A stretch of DNA of 64,000 nucleotides from Schaalia vaccimaxillae DSM 15804 (GTDB lineage: Bacteria > Actinomycetota > Actinomycetes > Actinomycetales > Actinomycetaceae): positions 124,001 through 188,000 of the forward strand of contig NZ_ATUX01000009.1 in the NCBI RefSeq assembly GCF_000420425.1. The letters are read 5' to 3'. The first letter of the stretch is position 1, and the number at the start of each line of letters is the position of its first letter. Both the position numbers and the translations under genes were made by a program. Shown in pieces: positions 10,498 to 18,970 of this stretch. The notes beneath the pieces are model-generated. The model saw nothing but the letters and a program-made list of their open reading frames with translations, was not told where the DNA came from and did not search any database.

Positions 10498-11392
10498 AAC
10501 CACTGCTGCCGGGCGAGTGAAGACCAAGCCCGCCACACTGAGTAAAGTTGGTCTGTTGGGTGGACAACCCACGCGTGGAAAAGACTTCATTGCGCATGTC
10601 ATTGTCTGGCTTGCTGCTGTCTTCTTCGCCTCTCCGCTGATCTACGCATTCTTCTCATCCCTAAAAGCTAAGGACGAGATCTACGCTGTTCCCCCGACCC
10701 TGTTTGGGGATCGGATCCGGTGGGAGAACTACGTTGAAGTCTTCACCTACGGACCGTTCTTACGCTACATCGGCAACTCCTTCCTCATTGCCATCTTGGG
10801 AACGATCGTTGTCCTGGTCGTTTCCTCCACCGCGGGATACGCCTTCGCTCGACTTCGTTGGCGAGGACGAGAAGCTGCCTTCGTCGCTTTCTTGGCGACA
10901 ATGATGATCCCCGCGGAAGTCCTCGTCATCCCGATGTTCATCCTCATGCAAAAGTTCGGATGGGTGAACACCTACCAGGCACTCATCCTGCCTTTTGCGT
11001 TCGGAGCCTTTGGGACATTCCTTATGCGACAGTTCATGCGCGGCATCCCCTACGAGCTCGAAGAAGCAGCGCGCGTTGATGGGGCAGGACCTTTCAGGAC
11101 ATTCGCGCAGATCATCCTGCCGCTAACGAAGTCTGCGATTGCCGTTCTGGCGGTGTTCACATTCATGAGCTTTTGGAACTCCTACCTGTGGCCTCTGATT
11201 GTCACGGTCGACTATTCGAAGCTCGGCACACTGCCGGTCGGACTTGCGTCCTTCTCTTCGCAGAAGGGAACCCGCACAGAGCTGCAGATCGCAGCCTCGA
11301 TGATCTCCATGATCCCGACGACGGTGCTCGTCGTCCTCTTGCAAAAACACCTCATTAAAGGCATCTCGATGTCTGGAATGGGCGGGCGCTGA
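10487..11392 (+). CDS. Sugar ABC transporter permease (MalG/UgpE type)
   Basis: Second membrane subunit of the CUT1 importer. 301 residues with a poorly conserved cytoplasmic N-terminus, six membrane helices, and the EAA loop EEAARVDGAGPFRTFAQIIL. It overlaps the upstream permease by 11 bases, indicating coupled translation and 1:1 assembly. Confidence 0.92.
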   Translation: MSLKTTAAGRVKTKPATLSKVGLLGGQPTRGKDFIAHVIVWLAAVFFASPLIYAFFSSLKAKDEIYAVPPTLFGDRIRWENYVEVFTYGPFLRYIGNSFLIAILGTIVVLVVSSTAGYAFARLRWRGREAAFVAFLATMMIPAEVLVIPMFILMQKFGWVNTYQALILPFAFGAFGTFLMRQFMRGIPYELEEAARVDGAGPFRTFAQIILPLTKSAIAVLAVFTFMSFWNSYLWPLIVTVDYSKLGTLPVGLASFSSQKGTRTELQIAASMISMIPTTVLVVLLQKHLIKGISMSGMGGR

Positions 11393-11480
11393 CCTCATCT
11401 GTCTACCAGGTCGGCATGCGGTGCAACGAAGCGACCACCTGCCGGCCTGGCCTCGCCCCACACTCTTAGCTGGAGAAAGC

Positions 11481-12941
11481 ATGACCAACCGTCCCCGGAT
11501 TGCCGTGTGTGGCATCCACATTGAATCCTCAACATTCACCCCCTACCTTTCCACTGCTGACGACTTCACAATTACCCGCGGAGACGATCTTCTTGCCAGA
11601 TACTCTTGGCTAGATGCGCCGTGGGCCACCAGCGTGGAATGGATTCCGATCCTGCACTGTGGCGCACTTCCAGGCGGAGTCGTTCGGCGTAGCGACTACG
11701 ACGCGTGGAAAGAAGAAATTGTCGATGGGCTTTCCCAGGTTGGTCGCCTCGATGGCCTCTTTTTTGATATCCATGGCGCCATGTCGGTTGAAGGCCTCGA
11801 CGACGCTGAAGGTGATCTGATCTTGGCAATCAGACAGGTCATAGGCCCAGATCCAATGGTGTCGGCCTCAATGGACCTGCACGGTAACGTGTCAAACATC
11901 CTCTTCGATCACTGCGACATCCTCACCTGCTACCGCATGGCGCCCCACGAAGACGCCCTCGAATCGCGTGAGCGAGCAGCCCGCAATCTGTGTGAGCGCC
12001 TCCTCAATCGGCAACCAAAACCGGTCAAAGCCCTAGTACACGTCCCGATCCTGCTGCCTGGTGAAAAGACTTCGACACGCATTGAACCCGCGAAGTCCTT
12101 GTACGCGATGATCGAACCCATCGAAGCTATGGAAGGCATCCTCGACGCGGCCATATGGATTGGCTTTGCTTGGGCAGACCAGCCTCGATGCAAAGGCGCT
12201 ATCGTTGTCCAAGGTGATGATGCAGAGTTGGTTGAGCGCCAAGCGCGTATCCTCGGGCAAGCATTCTGGGACCGCCATGACGACTTCGAATTTGTTGCCC
12301 CCGTGGCATCGATGCAGGAATGCCTCGACTTCGGTTTGACGGCTCAACGTCCATACTTCATCTCTGACTCGGGTGACAACCCGGGCGCTGGGGGAGCAGA
12401 TGACGTCACAGTCGCCCTCGAAGCTCTCCTCAATTGGGGCCCAGTCCAAGACGCATCCCTGGACGTCATCCACGCGTCCATCGTCGACCCTGCCGCTGCC
12501 CAAGAGTGTTGGCAAGCCGGTGTCGGCTGCGAGGTCGAGCTCGAAGTTGGTGGGCACATTGATACTCGCAGCCCCGGTCCCCAGCATGTCACCGGTATGG
12601 TTCGGGCGCTCGCGGACGATCCGCGCGGTGGCCACACAGCGGCCGTGACGACGGGCGGTTTAACACTGATCGTGACAACAAACCGCAACCAGTACACCGA
12701 ATTCGAGCAATTTGAACGCTTGGGGCTCGACATCACTCAAGCCGATGTTGTTGTTGTCAAGATTGGGTATCTCGAACCCGACTTGTACGACACGCAGCGT
12801 GACTGGCTCATGGCATTGACTCCTGGTGGAGTTGATCAGGACTTGATCCGCCTAGGGCACCACCACATTGAACGTCCCATGTTCCCCTTCGACCAGGACA
12901 TGGATCTGGGCGAGCTGAATGTACGGGTTGTGTCGCCATGA
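11481..12941 (+). CDS. M81-family metalloprotein (MlrC-like)
   Basis: Member of the M81 family, named after MlrC, which cleaves linear microcystin; the natural role of most members is unknown. The 486-residue protein has the two-part layout of the family: an N-terminal metal-binding domain with conserved acidic and His residues (IHIESSTFTP near the start, FFDIHGAM and SMDLHGNVS near residues 95-135) and a C-terminal MlrC domain (SDSGDNPGAGGADD). I chose the ATG at 11481 with GGAG five bases upstream; the open frame extends to 11421 without support. It overlaps the ROK kinase (ATGA). Placement between a sugar importer and a sugar kinase suggests it processes the imported compound (inference). 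Confidence 0.82.
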   Translation: MTNRPRIAVCGIHIESSTFTPYLSTADDFTITRGDDLLARYSWLDAPWATSVEWIPILHCGALPGGVVRRSDYDAWKEEIVDGLSQVGRLDGLFFDIHGAMSVEGLDDAEGDLILAIRQVIGPDPMVSASMDLHGNVSNILFDHCDILTCYRMAPHEDALESRERAARNLCERLLNRQPKPVKALVHVPILLPGEKTSTRIEPAKSLYAMIEPIEAMEGILDAAIWIGFAWADQPRCKGAIVVQGDDAELVERQARILGQAFWDRHDDFEFVAPVASMQECLDFGLTAQRPYFISDSGDNPGAGGADDVTVALEALLNWGPVQDASLDVIHASIVDPAAAQECWQAGVGCEVELEVGGHIDTRSPGPQHVTGMVRALADDPRGGHTAAVTTGGLTLIVTTNRNQYTEFEQFERLGLDITQADVVVVKIGYLEPDLYDTQRDWLMALTPGGVDQDLIRLGHHHIERPMFPFDQDMDLGELNVRVVSP

Positions 12942-13867
12942 TTGCCCCATGCTTCGGCGGTATCGACGTCGGCGGTACCGCAATTAAATGGAGGATCGTC
13001 GATGAGACGGGCGAACTTGTTGACGAGGGACAAGAAAGAACTTCGCCTCACGACATTGCCGTTCAAGCTCCTCAAATTGCTGCTGATGTTGCCCGGAAAC
13101 ATCCACGTTTGGCGGGGATCGGCATCATTTGTCCCGGAGTCGTAGACGAGGGCGCAGGCCGCGTTGTTTTCGCTTCGAATCTGAGTCTTGCTGGCGTTGA
13201 GCTAGCGAGCCTGGTCGAGGACGCGACCGGTGTGTCAACTCGCCTGATGCACGATGGCCGAGCCGCCGGATTGGCAGAGGGGCTCATGGGTGCGGGACGC
13301 GGAGCTTCCTCATTCATCATGATGCCTATTGGAACCGGTATTTCGGTCGCTCTTATGCTGGGCGATAGTTTGTGGGCGGGGGCAACGTTTTGTGCTGGAG
13401 AAATTGGACATTCGCCGATTTTTCCCGAGGGCGAGGCATGCCGGTGCGGCCAGCGCGGCTGCCTTGAGGTCTATGCCTCAGCCAAAGGTTTAGCTCGCCG
13501 CTATCGCAATGCAACCGGTGCCGATATTGGTGCTCGGGCCATTGAAAGACAGCTGGGGATCGACCCGAATGCGACGAGGGTGTGGGATGATGCCGTCTAC
13601 GCGTTAGCAGTATCTCTCACGCAATTAACACTGACGGTGGACCCGGAGCGCATCATCATTGGTGGTGGCTTATCCCATGCAGGCTCCAACTTGTTGTCTC
13701 CGCTGCGAGAACGCGTGAGGGCCATGCTCAAATGGCGCGATGCCCCGCCTATCGTTGGTGCTGAGCTTGCGGGAGATGCTGGCAGTTGGGGAGCTGCAAT
13801 TCTGGGGGCAAAGGCCGCAGGTTCCACCAGCTACATGACGTGGAGGATCACGGGTGACAGTCGTTGA
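12938..13867 (+). CDS. ROK-family sugar kinase
   Basis: Predicted ATP-dependent hexose or amino-sugar kinase. 309 residues, no DNA-binding domain. It has the N-terminal phosphate loop GGIDVGGTAIKW, a catalytic region LMHDGRAAGLAEG (Asp), the GTGIS loop, and the zinc motif CRCGQRGCLE that defines ROK kinases. The start overlaps the M81 stop and the end overlaps cutC by 14 bases, so the three genes are translated together. The substrate is not determined by the sequence. Confidence 0.87.
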   Translation: MIAPCFGGIDVGGTAIKWRIVDETGELVDEGQERTSPHDIAVQAPQIAADVARKHPRLAGIGIICPGVVDEGAGRVVFASNLSLAGVELASLVEDATGVSTRLMHDGRAAGLAEGLMGAGRGASSFIMMPIGTGISVALMLGDSLWAGATFCAGEIGHSPIFPEGEACRCGQRGCLEVYASAKGLARRYRNATGADIGARAIERQLGIDPNATRVWDDAVYALAVSLTQLTLTVDPERIIIGGGLSHAGSNLLSPLRERVRAMLKWRDAPPIVGAELAGDAGSWGAAILGAKAAGSTSYMTWRITGDSR

Positions 13868-14552
13868 AATATGCGTCGAGGACGCCGCAGGTGTGGCGCT
13901 AGCCAGGGATGGGGGAGCAGATCGGGTTGAGCTGTGCCGCGAATTGACCTGCGGGGGATTGACACCTGACTTCGGCATGGTTGAACAGGCGCTCCAATAT
14001 GCTCCGCTCGGTGGCATGCAGGTGCTGGTGCGCCCTCGTCCAGGAGACTTCGTGCATACGCCAGAAGAAATCGAGCGGATCGCAGCGGATATTCGGGCTT
14101 TGGCAGTTATCGGCGAAGGAGCCCGAATCCCAGTGGGCTTTGTGGTTGGGGTCTTGGGCCAGGACGGCACCATTAACCGCGATGCAGCTCAGCGATTACG
14201 CGAGGAAGCAGATGAGGCACCTTTGACGTTCCATCGGGCTTTCGATTGCGTGACTAACCAAGAGGAGGCTCTTGAGGAACTGATGAATCTTGGTTATGAC
14301 CGCATTTTGACCACTGGTGGCGATCAAAGTGTGGCGCAGCCTCAACGTCTGCGAAAACTGGCGAATATGGCAAACGACCGTCTGATCATCCTTGTGTCAG
14401 GGGGACTGCGAGCACACAATGTGGCAGCTATTGCGCGCCAAAGCGAGGCTCGAGAGGTTCACATGCGTGCGCCTGCAGAAAATGGTTCATCATCAAGTAC
14501 CGATGGGGATGAAGTCCGCCGGATCATGGCAGCATTGGGGCGCGGAGTTTAA
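13854..14552 (+). CDS. cutC: CutC-family protein
   Basis: TIM-barrel protein of the CutC family. The name comes from a copper-tolerance phenotype in E. coli, but no enzyme activity is settled, and the family is often encoded beside carbohydrate genes. Conserved pieces are VEICVEDAAGVALARDGGADRVELC at the start (split here: VEICVEDAAG and GADRVELC), LVRPRPGDF, FHRAFD, and ILTTGGD. The 232-residue length is normal. GTG start with GGAGG seven bases upstream. As last gene of the M81-ROK-CutC run it is more likely to act in the glycan pathway than in copper handling (inference). Confidence 0.85.
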   Translation: MTVVEICVEDAAGVALARDGGADRVELCRELTCGGLTPDFGMVEQALQYAPLGGMQVLVRPRPGDFVHTPEEIERIAADIRALAVIGEGARIPVGFVVGVLGQDGTINRDAAQRLREEADEAPLTFHRAFDCVTNQEEALEELMNLGYDRILTTGGDQSVAQPQRLRKLANMANDRLIILVSGGLRAHNVAAIARQSEAREVHMRAPAENGSSSSTDGDEVRRIMAALGRGV

Positions 14553-14605
14553 TCACATGCTCTCGATGAGGGCCTTGAGATCGAGGAGACTCCCATAGGG
14601 GGTCT

Positions 14606-14618
14606 TACAATGGGACCA
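14606..14618 (+). promoter_or_regulatory. -10 element for a leaderless DUF3039 transcript
   Basis: TACAAT at 14606-14611 stands six bases before the ATG at 14618. Transcription would begin at or next to the start codon, and there is no Shine-Dalgarno sequence, which fits a leaderless mRNA of the kind common in Actinobacteria. Confidence 0.6.
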
Positions 14619-14959
14619 TGCGTGACGCCCTCGATGAACCTATCGGACCAGGTGCCCCCGGCAACCCTGGTGGTCCTTCGACCCAGTCTTCGACTGGCCT
14701 GCTTGAACGCACTGAGGTCGAGCAGGAGAAATCCCCCGGTGACGGTGATCGATTCGCTCACTTCGTGCGTAAAGACAAGGCTGATTCGTCAATGATGACC
14801 GGCCAACCGGTGGTCGCTTTATGCGGCAAGGTGTGGATTCCAACTCGAGACGCTTCGAAGTATCCGGTGTGCCCAACATGTAAGGAACTGCGTGACTCAA
14901 TGGGTAAGAATGGTCGGAATTGGCCTTTTTCTGACGGGTCGGGAGGCTCTGACAAGTGA
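14618..14959 (+). CDS. DUF3039 domain protein
   Basis: Small actinobacterial protein of unknown function, 113 residues. The first 45 residues are low-complexity and Gly/Pro rich; the DUF3039 part follows, with a treble-clef-like arrangement: ALCGKVWIP and then YPVCPTCKEL, i.e. a lone Cys and a C-x2-C pair plus nearby His, compatible with zinc binding. The stop overlaps the start of the helicase gene (GTGA), a pairing that is conserved in Actinobacteria and suggests the two work together. Confidence 0.85.
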   Translation: MRDALDEPIGPGAPGNPGGPSTQSSTGLLERTEVEQEKSPGDGDRFAHFVRKDKADSSMMTGQPVVALCGKVWIPTRDASKYPVCPTCKELRDSMGKNGRNWPFSDGSGGSDK

Positions 14960-16773
14960 GTCCGGCTCAGGATCGGATCCCGGGCCCAACTCATGCGTCT
15001 TCTTCGGCTGCGCGCGCAATGCCGCCAGCTTTTCCGGATCGGGCTCCCAGAGGATCGGCTGGAAATCTGCGCGCTTGGCAGGCAGAAGCACTGGCACAGT
15101 ACATGCAGACGTCGCCCAAAGATTTCTTGGCAGTAGCAACGCCGGGCGCAGGAAAGACCACCTTCGCTTTGCGAATCGCCGTCGAACTCATCGGCCAGGG
15201 TATCGTCGACAAACTCACGGTTGTGTGTCCCACGGAGCATCTTAAGGGGCAGTGGGCTGAAGCTGCGGCCAGGGTGGGAATTCACATTGATCCAGCGTTT
15301 TCGAACTCCCAGGGACGCGCAGGATCCCACTTTGACGGTGTTGCCGTGACCTACGCTCAGGTGGCGTCAAACCCGATGGTCCATTCGGCGCGCACTCGCG
15401 CCTATAAGACCTTGGTGATTCTGGACGAAATCCACCATGCAGGCGATGCCCTGTCGTGGGGTGATGGAGTGCACGAGGCTTTCGAGGACGCCGTGCGACG
15501 CCTGGCCTTGACGGGTACGCCCTTTAGATCTGACACGTCTCCCATTCCCTTTGTCCGCTACGTCGAGGACTCGCAGGGTATCCGCAGGTCTCAAGCCGAT
15601 TACACCTATGGTTATGGCGACGCTTTGCGGGATCGAGTGGTGCGCCCAGTGCTCTTTATGTCGTACTCGGGACAAATGTCGTGGCGCACGAGCGCAGGCG
15701 ATGAGGTATCTGCCCGACTGGGAGAACCTCTAACCAAAGACATGGCGAAGCAAGCGTGGCGAACGGCGCTCGATCCGAAGGGCGAGTGGATTCCTGCGGT
15801 TTTGCGCGCTGCCAACCAGCGTTTGGAGGAAGTGCGTCGCCAGGTGCCAGATGCCGGTGGACTGGTCATTGCCTCAGACCAGACTCAGGCGCGAGCCTAC
15901 GCCCGTCATTTGCGGATGATCACCGGTAAGGCAGCAACCTTGGTGTTGTCTGACGATGCTGACGCCTCTGATCGTATCGACGCATTCCGCCAGTCTGATG
16001 ACAAATGGATGGTGGCTGTGCGCATGGTGTCCGAGGGCGTGGATGTTCCGCGATTATCCGTGGGTGTGTACGCGACGAATACCTCGACCTCTCTATTCTT
16101 TGCCCAGGCTGTTGGCCGTTTTGTGCGCGTACGTAACCGGCGCGAAACGGCATCGATTTTCATTCCATCTGTGTTGCCGCTACTGACGTTGGCGGGCGAA
16201 ATGGAAGTCGAGCGCGACCACGCCCTCGACCGTCCGAAGAAAGACGAGGCCGACGAGGACTCCATGTGGAATCCCGAGGACGCGCTCATGGCCCGCGCCA
16301 ACCGGGCCGAGGGCGCATCCGATGATCTTTTGAGCCAATTTGAGGTATTGGGATCTGACGCAGAATTTGACGGGGTTCTATTTGACGGAGCCGCGTGGGG
16401 ATCGGGCGCTGAAGTCGGATCCGAAGAAGAGCAGGAGTACCTGGGCATCCCAGGTCTTTTGGACGCTGACCAGGTGACTACCCTGCTGAGGGCTCGCCAA
16501 GCTGATCAGATTGCAGCGCAGAAGAAAACGAAGGCTGCAGCTCAGCAGCGAGAAGAAAACTCGGGAATCTCGGAGCACCGTCGCCGCGCAGCCAAACGTA
16601 AGGAATTGCAGCATCTGGTGTCGTCGTGGTCTCGCAGATCTGGCGACACCCACGCGGTCATTCACAGCCAATTACGTCAACGCTGCGGTGGTCCGGAGGT
16701 TGCCCAAGCAACAACGGACCAAATTGACGCGCGCATTGCTCTTTTGCGAGAGTGGTTCGTGGGTCGACGCTGA
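14956..16773 (+). CDS. DEAD/DEAH-box (superfamily 2) helicase
   Basis: ATP-driven nucleic acid helicase or translocase, probably in DNA metabolism. 605 residues: Walker A ATPGAGKTTFA near 60, motif II DEIHHAGD, motif III LTGTPFRSD, then a second RecA domain with VSEGVDVPRL and motif VI AVGRFVRVR. The C-terminal 150 residues are charged and unlike known domains. GTG start overlapping the DUF3039 stop. It resembles the XPB/Rad25-like helicases seen next to DUF3039 across Actinobacteria; no biochemical role is established for this group. Confidence 0.88.
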   Translation: MSPAQDRIPGPTHASSSAARAMPPAFPDRAPRGSAGNLRAWQAEALAQYMQTSPKDFLAVATPGAGKTTFALRIAVELIGQGIVDKLTVVCPTEHLKGQWAEAAARVGIHIDPAFSNSQGRAGSHFDGVAVTYAQVASNPMVHSARTRAYKTLVILDEIHHAGDALSWGDGVHEAFEDAVRRLALTGTPFRSDTSPIPFVRYVEDSQGIRRSQADYTYGYGDALRDRVVRPVLFMSYSGQMSWRTSAGDEVSARLGEPLTKDMAKQAWRTALDPKGEWIPAVLRAANQRLEEVRRQVPDAGGLVIASDQTQARAYARHLRMITGKAATLVLSDDADASDRIDAFRQSDDKWMVAVRMVSEGVDVPRLSVGVYATNTSTSLFFAQAVGRFVRVRNRRETASIFIPSVLPLLTLAGEMEVERDHALDRPKKDEADEDSMWNPEDALMARANRAEGASDDLLSQFEVLGSDAEFDGVLFDGAAWGSGAEVGSEEEQEYLGIPGLLDADQVTTLLRARQADQIAAQKKTKAAAQQREENSGISEHRRRAAKRKELQHLVSSWSRRSGDTHAVIHSQLRQRCGGPEVAQATTDQIDARIALLREWFVGRR

Positions 16774-16818
16774 GTCTGCCGGCAGGGAATGGCAGACGCG
16801 AATATGCGTTGGCTTCGC

Positions 16819-16874
16819 CGACGGGACGACCCGTCGAGTGCCATCGCCTGGGGACGGCCCCGAGAAAGGGGAGG
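16819..16874 (+). promoter_or_regulatory. Guanidine-II (mini-ykkC) riboswitch
   Basis: Two hairpins with ACGR tetraloops, the hallmark of this class. Hairpin 1 is CGACGGG-ACGA-CCCGTCG (16819-16836, 7 bp). Hairpin 2 is GGGG-ACGG-CCCC (16850-16861). The CCCC of hairpin 2 can alternatively pair with the GGGG of the Shine-Dalgarno sequence GGGGAGG (16868-16874), so guanidine binding, which stabilises hairpin 2, would free the ribosome-binding site: a translational on-switch. The gene behind it is a guanidinium exporter, as expected. Confidence 0.9.
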
Positions 16875-16877
16875 CCC

Positions 16878-17195
16878 ATGGCTTGGGTAATCCTCATTGT
16901 TTCTGGAATGTTCGAGGCCGTGTGGGCCGGTGCGCTGGATAAGCTCAGCGAAGGATTCAAGTGGGTTCCGCTTCTGGTGTTCCTCGTTGGCGCACTTGTG
17001 TCCATGGGTGGACTCATGGTGGCCATGAGAGATATCCCTGTGGGCGCGGCCTACGCAGCGTGGGCAGGCGTTGGCGCGGTGTCGACGGTGACCTACGCGA
17101 TCCTGTCGGGCGCAGAGGCTGTCTCAGTCCTCAAAATCCTATTGGTGCTGGTCATCATTGCCTGCATTGCAGGCCTACATGTGATCGAAGGTTAA
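16878..17195 (+). CDS. gdx: Guanidinium exporter, small multidrug resistance family (Gdx/SugE)
   Basis: Four-helix proton-coupled exporter of guanidinium that works as a dual-topology dimer. 105 residues; conserved Glu14 in GMFEAVWAGAL, which binds substrate and proton, and AAYAAWAGVGAV in helix 3 match the Gdx rather than the EmrE subtype. The ATG at 16878 follows GGGGAGG; the longer open frame from 16752 runs through the riboswitch and is not real. Gdx identity is supported by the guanidine-II riboswitch in its leader. Confidence 0.93.
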   Translation: MAWVILIVSGMFEAVWAGALDKLSEGFKWVPLLVFLVGALVSMGGLMVAMRDIPVGAAYAAWAGVGAVSTVTYAILSGAEAVSVLKILLVLVIIACIAGLHVIEG

Positions 17196-17219
17196 ACCTG
17201 GACGAGCAGCCCAGGAGCC

Positions 17220-18563
17220 TCAAACAATCTTCTCGTAGCGCGTAGGAATTGCGGTTTCGCCCTCGGACAAGCGCCACGCCTGGTAGGGAAGCTCGTTGCG
17301 CGAACGAATATGGCGCTCCTGGGCCTGCTCCAGTGCTTCCACTCCCCACAAGTCAGCGTTAATAGCGCCGTCAACCACCAGGGGAATCTGCAAGGGGCGG
17401 GCGCCCTGGGCTTCGAGGGTTTTCTTGGCTTCATCCTCACTGTCGCCAACGACAAGGAGTTCTTCGGCGGCGTAGCCGTCTTCGTCCAAAACACGGCCAG
17501 CAGTCTTCTTGCCTCCAACCGTTGACTTCGATTCGGACTTCTTGGCAACCGGGATGGCGTTGCCGTCCTCGTCATAACGCACAACCAGCTTGTAAACCAG
17601 CGCTGCGGTGGGCACACCCGAACCGGTGACGAGCTTGGTACCCACGCCATAGGAGTCAATGGGAGCAGCTCCCAATGCTGCAATCGCATATTCATCGAGG
17701 TCGTTGGTCACGGTGATCTTGGTTGACGTTGCACCCAACGCGTCCAGCTGCCCGCGGACCTTGAAAGCTGAAGCTACCAAGTCGCCCGAATCCAAACGAA
17801 CTGCGCCCAATTCTCCGCCCGCAGCACGTGCAGCCTCAACGGCATTGATCACACCCTGCTCGACGTCATAGGTGTCAACGAGCAAAGTAGTGGAGGGGCC
17901 GAGCTTGGCAATCTGAGCGTCAAAGGCTTCGCGCTCAGAATCGTGCAGCAAAGTGAAGGAATGAGCGGCAGTACCAATTGACATGATTCCATAGCGCTTG
18001 GCCGCTTCCAGATTGGATGTTCCTTTGAAACCGCCGATGATGGCAGCCCTGGCAGCCGAAACTGCAGCGCGCTCGTGCCCGCGCCTAGCCCCCATATCCA
18101 TGCAGGGGCGGCCGTGCGCTGCGATTGTCATTCGTGATGCTGCCGACGCGATAGCGCAATCGTGGTTGAGAATCGACAGAAGCAGTGTTTCCAACAGGGT
18201 ACATTCCGCGAAAGTACCCTCCACGGTCATCAGTGGCGACCCGGGGAAGAAACATTCGCCCTCGGCGTATCCGCGGATGTTGCCAGAAAACCGGAAATTT
18301 TTGAGGAAATCCAGGGTCTCGGCTGAAACGATCTTTTGAGCGTGGATCCAGTCGATTTGGTCGGGCTCAAACTCGAAGCGTTCCATAGCTTCTAAGACGC
18401 GTCCTGTGCCTGCTACAACGCCGAAACGACGGGTCGCGGGCAGTCGACGTCCGAATACCTCAAAGGTAGAGGGGCGAAGAGCCGTACCAGCTTTGAGCGC
18501 AGCATCGACCATGGTCAGTTCGTACATATCCGTTAGCAGTGACGTCGAATTTGAAGCAGGCAT
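17220..18563 (-). CDS. pncB: Nicotinate phosphoribosyltransferase
   Basis: Joins nicotinate and PRPP to give nicotinate mononucleotide, with ATP hydrolysis, in NAD salvage. 447 residues, normal length. Motifs: LTDMYELTM at the N-terminus, KGTSNLEAAKRYGI, GTAAHSFTLLHDSE (catalytic His region), LVDTYDVEQGV and VRLDSGDL (phosphoribosyl binding). A short acidic/Lys-rich insert near residues 345-380 (KKSESKSTVGGKK) is a minor oddity. Divergent from clpS, an order also seen in mycobacteria. Confidence 0.95.
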   Translation of the reverse strand: MPASNSTSLLTDMYELTMVDAALKAGTALRPSTFEVFGRRLPATRRFGVVAGTGRVLEAMERFEFEPDQIDWIHAQKIVSAETLDFLKNFRFSGNIRGYAEGECFFPGSPLMTVEGTFAECTLLETLLLSILNHDCAIASAASRMTIAAHGRPCMDMGARRGHERAAVSAARAAIIGGFKGTSNLEAAKRYGIMSIGTAAHSFTLLHDSEREAFDAQIAKLGPSTTLLVDTYDVEQGVINAVEAARAAGGELGAVRLDSGDLVASAFKVRGQLDALGATSTKITVTNDLDEYAIAALGAAPIDSYGVGTKLVTGSGVPTAALVYKLVVRYDEDGNAIPVAKKSESKSTVGGKKTAGRVLDEDGYAAEELLVVGDSEDEAKKTLEAQGARPLQIPLVVDGAINADLWGVEALEQAQERHIRSRNELPYQAWRLSEGETAIPTRYEKIV

Positions 18564-18613
18564 ATGAACAACCTACCGGTTCGCTGAGGTTGACGGCGGA
18601 CGAAAGGAGTGAA

Positions 18614-18652
18614 ATGGCCAAACCGTACACGTCGATGGGCTGGCCTGTTTAG
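18614..18652 (+). other. Possible 12-codon leader ORF before clpS
   Basis: AAAGGAG is followed three bases later by ATG and twelve codons (MAKPYTSMGWPV) ending in TAG. That TAG is part of TAGGGT (18650-18655), a possible -10 element six bases before the clpS ATG. Either a translated leader peptide of a longer clpS transcript or chance; spacing from AAAGGAG to ATG is short. Confidence 0.25.
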
Positions 18653-18661
18653 GGTGTCAAT

Positions 18662-18970
18662 ATGTCGACGGGTATCACCATGCGTCTCCAGAAAGAAGCT
18701 TCCGTGTCTGCGCGGGCGTTCGGAAAGTGGCGAACAGTGGTGCTTAACGATCCGATCAACCTCATGGACTACGTGACGCACGTGCTGCGCCGCCACTTTG
18801 GATACTCCTGGGAAACGTGCGAATCGTTGATGATGCAGATTCACACGAAGGGCAGAGCCGTCGTGTCTGAAGGCCTCAAAGAACGTATGGAAGCCGATGT
18901 TGTTGCCATGCATTCCTACGGTTTACACGCCACTTTGGAGCCGGTTATTGACGGTGGAGATTCGCAATGA
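18662..18970 (+). CDS. clpS: ATP-dependent Clp protease adaptor ClpS
   Basis: Adaptor that recognises N-degron substrates and hands them to ClpC/ClpA-ClpP. The 102 residues include a flexible N-terminus and the ClpS core: WRTVVLNDPINLMDYVTHVL (substrate-binding Asn-Asp), the region around MQIHTKGRAVV, and the C-terminal strand GLHATLEP. No Shine-Dalgarno sequence; TAGGGT six bases upstream suggests a leaderless transcript. The stop overlaps the next gene (ATGA), the standard ClpS-DUF2017 pairing. Confidence 0.95.
   Translation: MSTGITMRLQKEASVSARAFGKWRTVVLNDPINLMDYVTHVLRRHFGYSWETCESLMMQIHTKGRAVVSEGLKERMEADVVAMHSYGLHATLEPVIDGGDSQ

Noticed and set aside
12033-12635. 200-codon minus-strand frame opposite the M81 gene
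   Set aside because: No ribosome-binding site or motif and lies fully within a well-supported gene.
13854-14552. Copper-resistance locus around cutC
   Set aside because: No copper ATPase, chaperone or CsoR-type regulator nearby; the neighbours are sugar genes.
17196-17219. Terminator between gdx and pncB
   Set aside because: Only a 5-bp CCTGG/CCAGG stem without a T tract; too weak to call.
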